Shown here in pieces: positions 1-5,745 of a stretch of 10,527 bases of DNA. How positions within the stretch are numbered: position 1 is the first letter of the stretch; each line of letters opens with the position of its first letter. The position numbers were made by a program, and so were the translations under genes. The notes beneath the pieces are model-generated. The model was not told the DNA's origin, searched no databases, and saw only the letters and a list, made by a program, of their open reading frames with translations. This DNA comes from RGIG3009 sp964389495 (GTDB lineage Bacteria > Bacillota > Clostridia > Oscillospirales > Acutalibacteraceae): assembly GCA_964389495.1 (NCBI GenBank), contig CAYMDU010000061.1:1-10527 (forward strand). The letters run 5' to 3'.

Positions 1-56
1 AAAGCTGCCGTTTTCAAAGTGCGAAACAGCCCGCGAAGTGTTACTTGCTTTTTCAT
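1..56 (-). CDS. rnfG: Probable RnfG subunit, N-terminal stub (cut by window edge)
   Basis: Eighteen codons are visible, beginning MKKQVTLRGLFRTLK and running off the left edge. The ATG overlaps the TGA of rnfD as ATGA, and a GGGGGTG ribosome binding site lies about six bases upstream inside rnfD, so this is a real translationally coupled start. The visible residues are a basic N-terminus of the sort that precedes a membrane anchor, but they are too few to identify the protein alone. RnfG is inferred from the canonical rnfCDGEAB order. In that family RnfG is a membrane-anchored subunit carrying covalently bound FMN on its outer face. Confidence 0.6.
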   Translation of the reverse strand, partial: MKKQVTLRGLFRTLKTAA

Positions 57-1033
57 GACGGCACCCCCTGAAACCGGCGACGCCACGCGCGCACCAATGC
101 CCAACAGGTTCGATCCAGCAGCGGTGAAAAGGAATTCATCAGCAACACGGCAAAAAACTCGCAACATTCAAAGCGGCCGTACCAACGCAAAATCATAACC
201 AGCACGCCGGCACCCGCTCCGTATACAAGGCGTGCCAGCCAATAGCGCGGTGCTGTTACAGGGTCGCTGAGCAGGAACACGCCGGTGAACAGCAACAACC
301 CGGTGCACAATTCCAGTTGCACACTGACACCGCCGCTCACGGACGCGCGCGGAAACATCGCGGCTCCCACCGCGCACACGGCCAAATAGGACAGCAAAAT
401 CCAAGGAGACGCCGAACGGCGACTGAACAAAAACAGGGCCGAAGCAATCAAAATGAGAACACCGGCCGACCCAATCGGGCCGGGAAAATCCCCACTGAGC
501 AACGACAGCCAATCGGTGGAAGTGCTGCCGCCGCTGCTTAACTGCGCCGTGGGTGATGCGGCCGTGATCACTTCGGATACATCGCGCAACGGCAACAGCC
601 CCTGATCGGGATCGGGATATACAAACAGCCGCGTGGGAAAGCAAATCGCGCAAAAAGCCATGCCGGCGGCTGCCGGATTGAAAATATTGCGCCCCACACC
701 GCCAAACGGCAATTTGGCCACACCAATGGCAAACGCGGCGCCGACGGCCGGCACCCACAAGGCGGTCAACGGCGACATCATGGCGCCGAGCAAGGCACCG
801 GTGACGGCGGCTGTGCCATCGGCCAAGGTGCAGCGCCGACGGGAAATGAGGCAACCGACCGCTTCGGTGACAGTGGCGCCGAGAATGCCGGACACCACCA
901 AAAGCAACGGCCGAACGCCATAGTACAGGCAGGAAAACACCACCAGCGGAATCAGGCACAGCAACACGCCGCCGGCTTGGTAAAAGGGACGGTGTATTTG
1001 CCGCATATGCGGCGCAACAGAAGGCCTAAGCAT
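53..1033 (-). CDS. rnfD: RnfD, membrane subunit of the Rnf complex, with atypical flavinylation motif
   Basis: A 326-residue integral membrane protein of the NqrB/RnfD family, part of the ion-translocating ferredoxin:NAD+ oxidoreductase (Rnf). Family signatures are clear: KLPFGGVGRNIFNPAAAG at about 107-124, LLSDPVTAPR at 254-263, and a closing amphipathic/transmembrane block ending LLMNSFSPLLDR near 297-308. Several long hydrophobic segments (about 22-40, 41-60, 75-105, 187-203, 210-227, 240-256, 267-283) fit a multi-pass protein. The start at the ATG at 1033 is chosen over upstream in-frame starts because a strong GGAGGAGG site precedes it by about seven bases. It overlaps the end of rnfC by 8 bases and rnfG by 4, so the three are coupled. 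The oddity is the covalent FMN site: family members usually read (S/T)GATP with the flavin on Thr, whereas here residues 157-161 read TAASP, giving Ser160 at the acceptor position, with Glu rather than Asp three residues before the first Thr. The usual conserved Gly/Glu segment after it is also degenerate (GPIGSA, 185-190). Confidence 0.93.
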   Translation of the reverse strand: MLRPSVAPHMRQIHRPFYQAGGVLLCLIPLVVFSCLYYGVRPLLLVVSGILGATVTEAVGCLISRRRCTLADGTAAVTGALLGAMMSPLTALWVPAVGAAFAIGVAKLPFGGVGRNIFNPAAAGMAFCAICFPTRLFVYPDPDQGLLPLRDVSEVITAASPTAQLSSGGSTSTDWLSLLSGDFPGPIGSAGVLILIASALFLFSRRSASPWILLSYLAVCAVGAAMFPRASVSGGVSVQLELCTGLLLFTGVFLLSDPVTAPRYWLARLVYGAGAGVLVMILRWYGRFECCEFFAVLLMNSFSPLLDRTCWALVRAWRRRFQGVPS

Positions 1034-2312
1034 CGGTTTCCTCCTCCCAATCCAACAAAATCGTACTGTCGTTACTGCGCGCATCGGCAATAATCGAAGT
1101 CAAATCAATGCCGCTGGGGCACACATAGGAACAGGCACCGCATCCGTCGCATGCCGCCGTGTCCAACGCGCCCAAGCGCTCGTAGTGCATGTTGCGAAAC
1201 CGCCGTGCAATTTCAAAAGGCAACAAATCGGCATGGCACACCTGAACACAACGGCCGCAACCGATGCAGGTGTGCGGAGTTTTGTTTTGATGATGCTGCA
1301 CGGTCGCCGCTGTAAATGCCAGCAAGCAAGTCATGCCGGGCAACACCGGTATATCTTGCGTGGCTGCGGCGGTGCCGGTCATGATTTCGCCCAAAATGAG
1401 GCACGCCGGTTCTTCGGTGACACCGCACCGCTGCAAAAGTTCCTGCACCGGGGTGCCGAACGGAACGCACACATTTTGCGGGTGCGCAATCGCATCGCCG
1501 GCCACCGTGACAACGCAACGGTCGTGCGGCTCGTGAAAATACAAAGCACGGTACAGTGCCAAACAGGCTTGCACACCTATGCGAAACAACCGCGCGGCAC
1601 GGCCGGATGTGCGCCGCGCCACATTGCACACCGGATAATAGGAATCGGTTTGATACAAATGCCGCTTTCCGACGCGCAACGCCAACGAACGCCGCCGCTG
1701 GCCGGAAAGGCACACCGCAATGTGATAGCGGCGGCTGCCGGCGGCCTGGGCCGCCAGTTCCAATCCTTTCACCACCTGTTCGGCGTGATCACGCAACACC
1801 GCCCAAGCACTGGATTCAAACGGTTGAATTTGCACGGCATCGGCCACCGCTATGTCGCAACCGGTGCGGTTCCAATCGCGCAATTTTTGCGACAGCGGCA
1901 CGCCGTCTATTTCGTCGATAATATGCGCGTCTTCGGCCGCTTTCACAATATCGTCTGCGGTGTAGGATTCGGTGAGAGGCACCGGCATTTCCGGCTCCGG
2001 TTCCACCGATAATCGGTCGATCACCGCGCACGGAAGCACCCCATACAGCGGATGAGAAACCTCGCGTTCGCCGCTCACGACACCGGTGACACTGGACAGC
2101 ACGGGAATCACCGGATCTTCGGAAACGGCCAAAGGCGTGCCGCGCCGCACGGTATCGTACAGCGACACCGCCGGCGGCACTTCCGTATCGGAAAAATAGG
2201 TGTAGGGCAACAGCACCTGAGAAATGTCTGTCCAATCCGCTGTCGGCAAATCAATCGCCGGTGCTTTTTGAAACAGCAGTCGTATGCCTCGTTGCTTACG
2301 CACGGGCAGCAC
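1026..2312 (-). CDS. rnfC: RnfC-like Fe-S subunit of the Rnf complex, lacking the NADH/FMN motif
   Basis: A 428-residue peripheral Rnf subunit. The C-terminal half is clearly RnfC: two [4Fe-4S] motifs with Cys349/352/355/359 and Cys388/391/394/398 (second followed by PSGID), a preceding DIPVLPGMTCLLAF segment (320-333), and the VVTVAGDAIAHPQNVCVPFG stretch (267-286) that matches the family's VTVTGxAVxxPxNVxVxxG. An N-terminal barrel-like part (about 40-100) ends in the usual SVTGVV segment. What is missing is striking: the N-terminal GGIHPP-type segment is absent, and the glycine-rich GLGGAGFP-type FMN/NADH-binding motif is replaced near 131-141 by IIDEIDGVPLS; the GAECEPY-type and YPQGGE-type motifs are also not recognisable (around 157-165 and 226-232). 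The start is inferred as GTG at 2312, with AGGA six bases upstream; GTG at 2303 is possible. The frame stays open upstream to 2525, but that would run across the divergent gene and control region. It is the first gene of the operon, with the order C-D-G conserved. Confidence 0.88.
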   Translation of the reverse strand: MLPVRKQRGIRLLFQKAPAIDLPTADWTDISQVLLPYTYFSDTEVPPAVSLYDTVRRGTPLAVSEDPVIPVLSSVTGVVSGEREVSHPLYGVLPCAVIDRLSVEPEPEMPVPLTESYTADDIVKAAEDAHIIDEIDGVPLSQKLRDWNRTGCDIAVADAVQIQPFESSAWAVLRDHAEQVVKGLELAAQAAGSRRYHIAVCLSGQRRRSLALRVGKRHLYQTDSYYPVCNVARRTSGRAARLFRIGVQACLALYRALYFHEPHDRCVVTVAGDAIAHPQNVCVPFGTPVQELLQRCGVTEEPACLILGEIMTGTAAATQDIPVLPGMTCLLAFTAATVQHHQNKTPHTCIGCGRCVQVCHADLLPFEIARRFRNMHYERLGALDTAACDGCGACSYVCPSGIDLTSIIADARSNDSTILLDWEEETDA

Positions 2313-2348
2313 CGTCCTTCCTGTCGAAATTCTGGTATAATTTGTTCC

Positions 2349-2377
2349 TTGCCAAAAGCCTGTCCGCATAATATGAT
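2349..2377 (+). promoter_or_regulatory. Sigma-A promoter for the MecA-like gene
   Basis: TTGCCA (2349-2354), a 17-base spacer and TATGAT (2372-2377): each hexamer matches five of six consensus positions. The expected transcription start is near 2384, giving a leader of roughly 45 bases before the ATG at 2429. The same bases form the leader of the divergent rnfC gene. Confidence 0.6.
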
Positions 2378-2384
2378 AATAACA
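2376..2384 (-). promoter_or_regulatory. Possible extended -10 element for the rnfC operon
   Basis: On the minus strand the sequence reads TGTTATTAT, an extended -10 (TGnTATTAT) at 2384-2376, followed by about 60 bases of leader before the proposed rnfC GTG. No convincing -35 hexamer sits 16-18 bases upstream, so the assignment is weak. It overlaps the -10 of the divergent plus-strand promoter, so the two could not easily be occupied together. Confidence 0.3.
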
Positions 2385-2404
2385 GGCGTTACACCGCGCC
2401 TGTT
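2381..2404. repeat. Perfect 8-base inverted repeat in the divergent control region
   Basis: AACAGGCG (2381-2388), eight bases of loop, then CGCCTGTT (2397-2404). It starts a few bases after the plus-strand -10 and covers the expected transcription start, a classic place for an operator; it could equally fold as a hairpin at the 5' end of the plus-strand transcript. There is no T-tract after it, so it is not a terminator. Confidence 0.5.
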
Positions 2405-2428
2405 GCCACCACAACGGGAGGGATGACG

Positions 2429-3016
2429 ATGAAAATGGAGCCGCTGAAAAACGGCAGCCTGAAAATATGGATGAGCGATTGGGATATGCAGCGTTGGGGG
2501 CTGCAATTTGAACACATGGGCGCACACGACGAAGCTACCCGGCGCGCCATGTTGCGCCTTATTTCGGTTGCACGCGACCGGCACCTGTTGCACCCCAACG
2601 GCGACTTAACCTTGGAAGCCTTGCCCCTGGGCAACGGCTGCCTGCTGCTTGTGACACCGAACCGCCGCGAACCATTGCTTGCATTGCCGCAACCGCTGGT
2701 GTATCACCTTCGGAATGCCGACGACCTGCTGCAACTGACCGACGGCCTGCGCCGCTTACCGGCAAGGCACTTGCCGGCCGCCTCGTTGTTTGCCTGGCCC
2801 ACCGGCTATCGCTTGATTGTGTACCCCCACGGAACCAAACACCACACCGTTTGCTGCCGGTTGCTTTGCGAATATGCACAGCCGATTACCGACCCGCTGG
2901 CCATTGCACACACCGAAGAACACGGAACAGCGCTTTGTATTGGTGACGCTTTTCAGCGATTGCAAATCACAGCGCCTGCAACCGGGCAACCAACGCCGCC
3001 GGATCGGCCGCATTAA
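2429..3016 (+). CDS. MecA-like adaptor protein, divergent member
   Basis: A 195-residue protein with the layout of the MecA/NegA adaptor family, which in Bacillus delivers substrates to the ClpCP protease. The start fits the family N-terminus: MKMEPLKNGSLKIWMSDWDM (1-20) resembles MxIExxxxxxIKxxLTxxDL. Next come a helical segment with GAHDEATRRAMLRLISVA (31-48), a strand region LTLEALPLGNGCLLLVTP (60-77) that corresponds to the family's IEAIPLxDGGFxLxVTK, and then a C-terminal half with a LPAASLFAWPTGYRLIVYP stretch (115-133). The start is the ATG at 2429, six bases after GGGAGGG; the ATG at 2423 abuts that site. Unlike typical MecA it is poor in acidic residues in the linker and rich in Arg, His and Pro. 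The last 16 residues are proline-rich and lie over the 3' end of rpe on the other strand, so they look like an extension. Its position, divergent from rnfC, suggests shared regulation. Family assignment is by pattern only; ClpC binding is unproven. Confidence 0.6.
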   Translation: MKMEPLKNGSLKIWMSDWDMQRWGLQFEHMGAHDEATRRAMLRLISVARDRHLLHPNGDLTLEALPLGNGCLLLVTPNRREPLLALPQPLVYHLRNADDLLQLTDGLRRLPARHLPAASLFAWPTGYRLIVYPHGTKHHTVCCRLLCEYAQPITDPLAIAHTEEHGTALCIGDAFQRLQITAPATGQPTPPDRPH

Positions 3017-3611
3017 ACAGCGCACTGCCGGCCACCACAATATCGGCACCGGCTTCGGCCGCCAGCGGCGCCGTTTTTTCGGAAATGCCGCCGTCCACCT
3101 GAACGGTTACCGGCAAGCCGCGGCGATCGATTTCCCGACGCAAGGCACGCACTTTGGGCAGTTGATCTTCCATGAATTTCTGGCCGCCGAAACCGGGTTG
3201 CACTGTCATTACCAGTACCATGTCCAACTGTTCCAAAAACGGAAACACCGCTTCGGCGGGTGTGCCGGGGTTTAAGGTGAGGGCTGCCTTTTTTCCACAA
3301 TCGTGAATGGCGGCCAATGTTTGCTGTGTGGGAGCGGCGCTTTCTATGTGAAAATTAATGCTGTCGGCGCCGGCATCGGCAAATGCGCGAATAAAGCGGT
3401 CGGGATATTGCATCATCAAGTGTACATCAAACAGCAAGGACGAACAGGGGCGCAACCGGGCAATCACCGGCGGGCCGAAACTCAAATTCGGAACAAAAAC
3501 GCCGTCCATCACATCCAGGTGGACCATATCGGCCCCGGTGCTTTTAACAAAATCCAGTTCTTTTGCCAAATGGGCAAAATCACAAGTGAGAATTGACGGT
3601 GAAACCAGCAT
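2967..3611 (-). CDS. rpe: Ribulose-phosphate 3-epimerase
   Basis: A full-length 214-residue TIM-barrel enzyme that interconverts ribulose 5-phosphate and xylulose 5-phosphate in the pentose phosphate pathway, in the cytosol. The start LVSPSILTCDF, the metal and catalytic residues in VHLDVMDGVFVPN (His31, Asp33), FDVHLM (His64) and VDGGIS (Asp173), the VQPGFGGQKF loop (137-146) and the phosphate-binding end AGADIVVAGSALF (187-199) are all intact. ATG at 3611 is preceded by AAGGGG five bases upstream and by a strong promoter. In many Firmicutes rpe follows rsgA and a prpC/pknB pair; here it stands alone. Its last 48 coding bases overlap the end of the convergent MecA-like gene. Confidence 0.97.
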   Translation of the reverse strand: MLVSPSILTCDFAHLAKELDFVKSTGADMVHLDVMDGVFVPNLSFGPPVIARLRPCSSLLFDVHLMMQYPDRFIRAFADAGADSINFHIESAAPTQQTLAAIHDCGKKAALTLNPGTPAEAVFPFLEQLDMVLVMTVQPGFGGQKFMEDQLPKVRALRREIDRRGLPVTVQVDGGISEKTAPLAAEAGADIVVAGSALFNAADPAALVARLQAL

Positions 3612-3644
3612 GCAAACCCCTTCTTTACGCTATAATTTTAGTCT

Positions 3645-3673
3645 ATTGTACTATAAAACTCAGTAAAAGTCAA
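3645..3673 (-). promoter_or_regulatory. Sigma-A promoter of rpe
   Basis: Read on the minus strand: TTGACT (3673-3668), a 17-base spacer, TACAAT (3650-3645). Both hexamers match five of six consensus positions. The expected start is near 3638, giving a short leader of about 27 bases with the ribosome binding site. Confidence 0.72.
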
Positions 3674-3711
3674 TTCGCGGCACCACAACCGCCGAATTTC
3701 AAGACATTACA

Positions 3712-3748
3712 AAAAAAGAATTACCGAACGCTCCGGTAATTCTTTTTT
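3712..3748 (-). terminator. Strong intrinsic terminator after upp
   Basis: A perfect 15-base-pair stem: AAAAAAGAATTACCG (3712-3726) against CGGTAATTCTTTTTT (3734-3748), seven-base loop. It begins six bases after the upp stop. Read on the minus strand it ends in a run of seven T; the A-rich outer stem also makes it workable in the plus direction. It separates the upp operon from the rpe promoter. Confidence 0.87.
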
Positions 3749-3754
3749 GCGGTG

Positions 3755-4387
3755 TTATTTTGTTCCGAAAATTCGGTCGCCGGCATCGCCCAAGCCGGGA
3801 ACAATGTAGCCTTTTTCGTTAAGGTGTTCGTCCAACGCCGCGCAATAGATTTGCACATCGGGGTGAGCTTCGGACAAAGCCTTCAAGCCTTCCGGTGCGG
3901 CAATGATGCACATGAATTTGATGTTTTTCGGGCCGCGCTGTTTGATTTGGCCAATCGCATCCACCGCCGAACCGCCGGTGGCCAACATCGGATCCAGCAC
4001 AATCACTTCGCGCTCGTGAATATCGCCGGGCAATTTGCAATAGTATTCCACCGGCTTTAAGGTGGTTTCGTCGCGGTACAAGCCGATGTGGCCCACACGC
4101 GCCGAAGGCACCAGCTCAACCGCACCGTCTACCATGCCGAGACCTGCACGCAAAATCGGAACAAAGGCCAACTTGCGGCCGGCAATTTTTTTACCGGTCG
4201 TTACGGCCATGGGGGTTTCCACGACGGCATCGCAAAGCGGCAAATCGCGGGTGGATTCGTACACCAACAGCTGCGTGATTTCCCGAATCAGCTCGCGGAA
4301 TTGCTTGGAGCTGGTGCTTTTATCGCGCAAGATGGAAACTTTGTGCTGGATCAACGGGTGATCCGCAATGAACGGTTTACAAGACAT
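3755..4387 (-). CDS. upp: Uracil phosphoribosyltransferase
   Basis: A full-length 210-residue enzyme that makes UMP from uracil and PRPP in pyrimidine salvage. The PRPP-binding loop VIVLDPMLATGGSAVDAI (128-145) is intact, as are the substrate segment FVPILRAGLGMVDG (75-88) and the C-terminal uracil-binding end GYIVPGLGDAGDRIFGTK. ATG at 4387 follows a GGAGGT site seven bases upstream. It sits 44 bases after tsaB with no promoter visible between them and is followed at once by a strong terminator, so it is probably the last gene of a tsaE-tsaB-upp unit. Confidence 0.98.
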   Translation of the reverse strand: MSCKPFIADHPLIQHKVSILRDKSTSSKQFRELIREITQLLVYESTRDLPLCDAVVETPMAVTTGKKIAGRKLAFVPILRAGLGMVDGAVELVPSARVGHIGLYRDETTLKPVEYYCKLPGDIHEREVIVLDPMLATGGSAVDAIGQIKQRGPKNIKFMCIIAAPEGLKALSEAHPDVQIYCAALDEHLNEKGYIVPGLGDAGDRIFGTK

Positions 4388-4431
4388 ACTATCAACCTCC
4401 GGTATTTTTATACTCCGCCGCGCGGAATGAT

Positions 4432-5178
4432 TTACAGTTTTTCGGCCTGACGGCGGCGAAGCTCACGCTCGGCCTGCGGCAAGCGCAAATACTGCGGCAA
4501 CAAAGACTCGCCCGATACCGCTTGCCCGGCGGCCAACAGCGGGACGGCCGCGCGGGCCACGCCCACCGCGTGTTGTTCGCCCCAGCCAACCGGGGCCAAC
4601 CGCAACTGCGGCACCGCCGAGGCCAGTTCCGCACAACAAAGCGGCGCACCGTCGCCCACCGCCAACAACGGCCGCCGGCGGGCGGCCAAGCGCGGGGCCA
4701 GTTCTTCCAGGGTGATGGCTTCGTCGGGCGTTTCGCGCACAACGGTTCCTTCGTTCAGCGAAAACAGCGCCGTGTACACCTGGCGACAACGCGCATCCAT
4801 GGCGGCCACAATATCGCACGACAGCGGAACGCCCGCAAAGCGATGCGCCATGCCGCTCAAAGTGGAAACCGGCACGCAGGGCAAATCGCCCGGAAACGCC
4901 AGCCCTTTCACGGCGGCCACACCGATGCGCACACCGGTGAACGACCCCGGCCCTACGGCCACAGCCAGGGCGTGTATATCGCCAAAGGCCAAGCCGGCAT
5001 TGCGCAACATGTCGTTGATCATGGGCAGAAGCGTTTGGCTGTGCGTGAGGCGCGTGTTTACCGACGCGGCACACAGCAATGTTTGGCGGCCGCCTTCCAC
5101 ATGCAACACCGCACAGGAAGCTGGGCCGGCAGACGATTCCACGGCCAGCAGGTTGTACTTTTCAGGCAAAGTTTTCAC
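4432..5178 (-). CDS. tsaB: tRNA threonylcarbamoyladenosine biosynthesis protein TsaB
   Basis: A 248-residue ASKHA-fold partner of TsaD in the t6A37 tRNA modification complex. Diagnostic segments are LLAVESSAG (10-18), a THSQTLLPMINDML stretch (45-58) and AVAVGPGSFTGVRIG (72-86), the family signature. The start is GTG at 5178, overlapping the tsaE stop as GTGA, with GGAGGG nine bases upstream inside tsaE, so the two are translationally coupled. TsaB lacks the metal-binding residues of TsaD and acts as a scaffold. Downstream rimI and tsaD, often found here in other bacteria, are absent; upp follows instead. The C-terminal 50 residues are Arg/Ala rich and poorly conserved, as is common. Confidence 0.96.
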   Translation of the reverse strand: MKTLPEKYNLLAVESSAGPASCAVLHVEGGRQTLLCAASVNTRLTHSQTLLPMINDMLRNAGLAFGDIHALAVAVGPGSFTGVRIGVAAVKGLAFPGDLPCVPVSTLSGMAHRFAGVPLSCDIVAAMDARCRQVYTALFSLNEGTVVRETPDEAITLEELAPRLAARRRPLLAVGDGAPLCCAELASAVPQLRLAPVGWGEQHAVGVARAAVPLLAAGQAVSGESLLPQYLRLPQAERELRRRQAEKL

Positions 5179-5597
5179 AGTTGCAAGCCCTCCACGGTGA
5201 TGGCACGTTCTTGTTCGGAAAGCCGTTCAAAGGTGACGCGAACGGCATCGGGCGGCAAAGCCGCTTCCACATTTTCGCTCCACTCCACAGCCAGCACGGC
5301 ACCGGACTCCAAATACTCGAAAAAACCGGTGGTGTCTAGATCGTCCCATCCGGTAATGCGATACATATCGAAATGAATCAACGGCGGCGTGCCGCCATAT
5401 TCGTTCACCAAGGCAAAGGTGGGGCTGGACACTTCCGCTTGCGGTGCCAAGCACCGGGCCATGCCCCGCACAAACGCGGTTTTTCCCATGCCCAAGCCGC
5501 CGAAAAAGGCAACCACGGTGCCCGCCCGACAGCAAGAAGCCACCCGGCTCCCCAACGCTTCGGTTTCCGCGACGCTATGTGTGACAAAACGAAGCAT
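5175..5597 (-). CDS. tsaE: tRNA threonylcarbamoyladenosine biosynthesis ATPase TsaE
   Basis: A 140-residue P-loop ATPase, usual family length, that drives turnover of the TsaB-TsaD complex in t6A synthesis. The Walker A is FFGGLGMGKTAF (31-42), followed by SSPTFALVNEY (57-67), HFDMYRI (75-81) and AVEWSEN (103-109), in family order. The first residue of the usual GDLGxGKT loop is followed by Gly instead of Asp, a mild change. The start is ATG at 5597 with AAGGAGGTG four bases upstream; a longer frame upstream lacks a ribosome binding site and overlaps the promoter. First gene of the tsaE-tsaB-upp unit. Confidence 0.96.
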   Translation of the reverse strand: MLRFVTHSVAETEALGSRVASCCRAGTVVAFFGGLGMGKTAFVRGMARCLAPQAEVSSPTFALVNEYGGTPPLIHFDMYRITGWDDLDTTGFFEYLESGAVLAVEWSENVEAALPPDAVRVTFERLSEQERAITVEGLQL

Positions 5598-5621
5598 GGT
5601 GCACCTCCTTGAATTTATCCT

Positions 5622-5650
5622 ATTGTACCACAAACATTTGAAAATTTCAA
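5622..5650 (-). promoter_or_regulatory. Sigma-A promoter of the tsaE-tsaB-upp operon
   Basis: On the minus strand: TTGAAA (5650-5645), 17-base spacer, TACAAT (5627-5622). The expected start is near 5615, leaving a leader of under 20 bases that is almost entirely ribosome binding site, so no riboswitch or attenuator fits here. Confidence 0.72.
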
Positions 5651-5700
5651 TACGAATACCAATTTCCCTGCACGATTACCCGTTGAGCGGGCCGATTTTT

Positions 5701-5740
5701 AAAACAGCCGAGGCATCTTTTCAGATACCTCGGCTGTTTT
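5701..5740 (-). terminator. Hairpin terminator after the hydrogenase operon
   Basis: AAAACAGCCGAGG (5701-5713) pairs perfectly with CCTCGGCTGTTTT (5728-5740); after one C-A mismatch three more pairs close a six-base loop. It starts five bases after the hydrogenase stop codon. On the minus strand the stem ends in only four T before A-rich sequence, on the plus strand in five T, so it could work both ways. It isolates the hydrogenase operon from the tsaE promoter. Confidence 0.78.
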
Positions 5741-5745
5741 TGGGG

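Noticed and set aside
1213..1713. Minus-strand frame of 166 codons inside rnfC, as possible frameshifted second half
   Set aside because: rnfC is continuous across this stretch and includes both cluster motifs in its own frame, so no frameshift is needed.
2313..2525. N-terminal extension of rnfC to 2525
   Set aside because: It would cross the plus-strand promoter and the start of the divergent MecA-like gene, and the added residues show no family similarity; GTG at 2312 has a ribosome binding site and gives normal length.
3612..3754. Possible small gene between rpe and upp
   Set aside because: No frame with a ribosome binding site was seen; the region is explained by the rpe promoter and the upp terminator.
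5598..5633. Longer tsaE start upstream of 5597
   Set aside because: It overlaps the promoter -10 and the ribosome binding site, and the extra 12 residues are not part of the family.
5598..5745. Possible riboswitch or small RNA between the hydrogenase operon and tsaE
   Set aside because: The tsaE promoter and ribosome binding site, plus the hairpin terminator, account for nearly all of it; the tsaE leader is under 20 bases.
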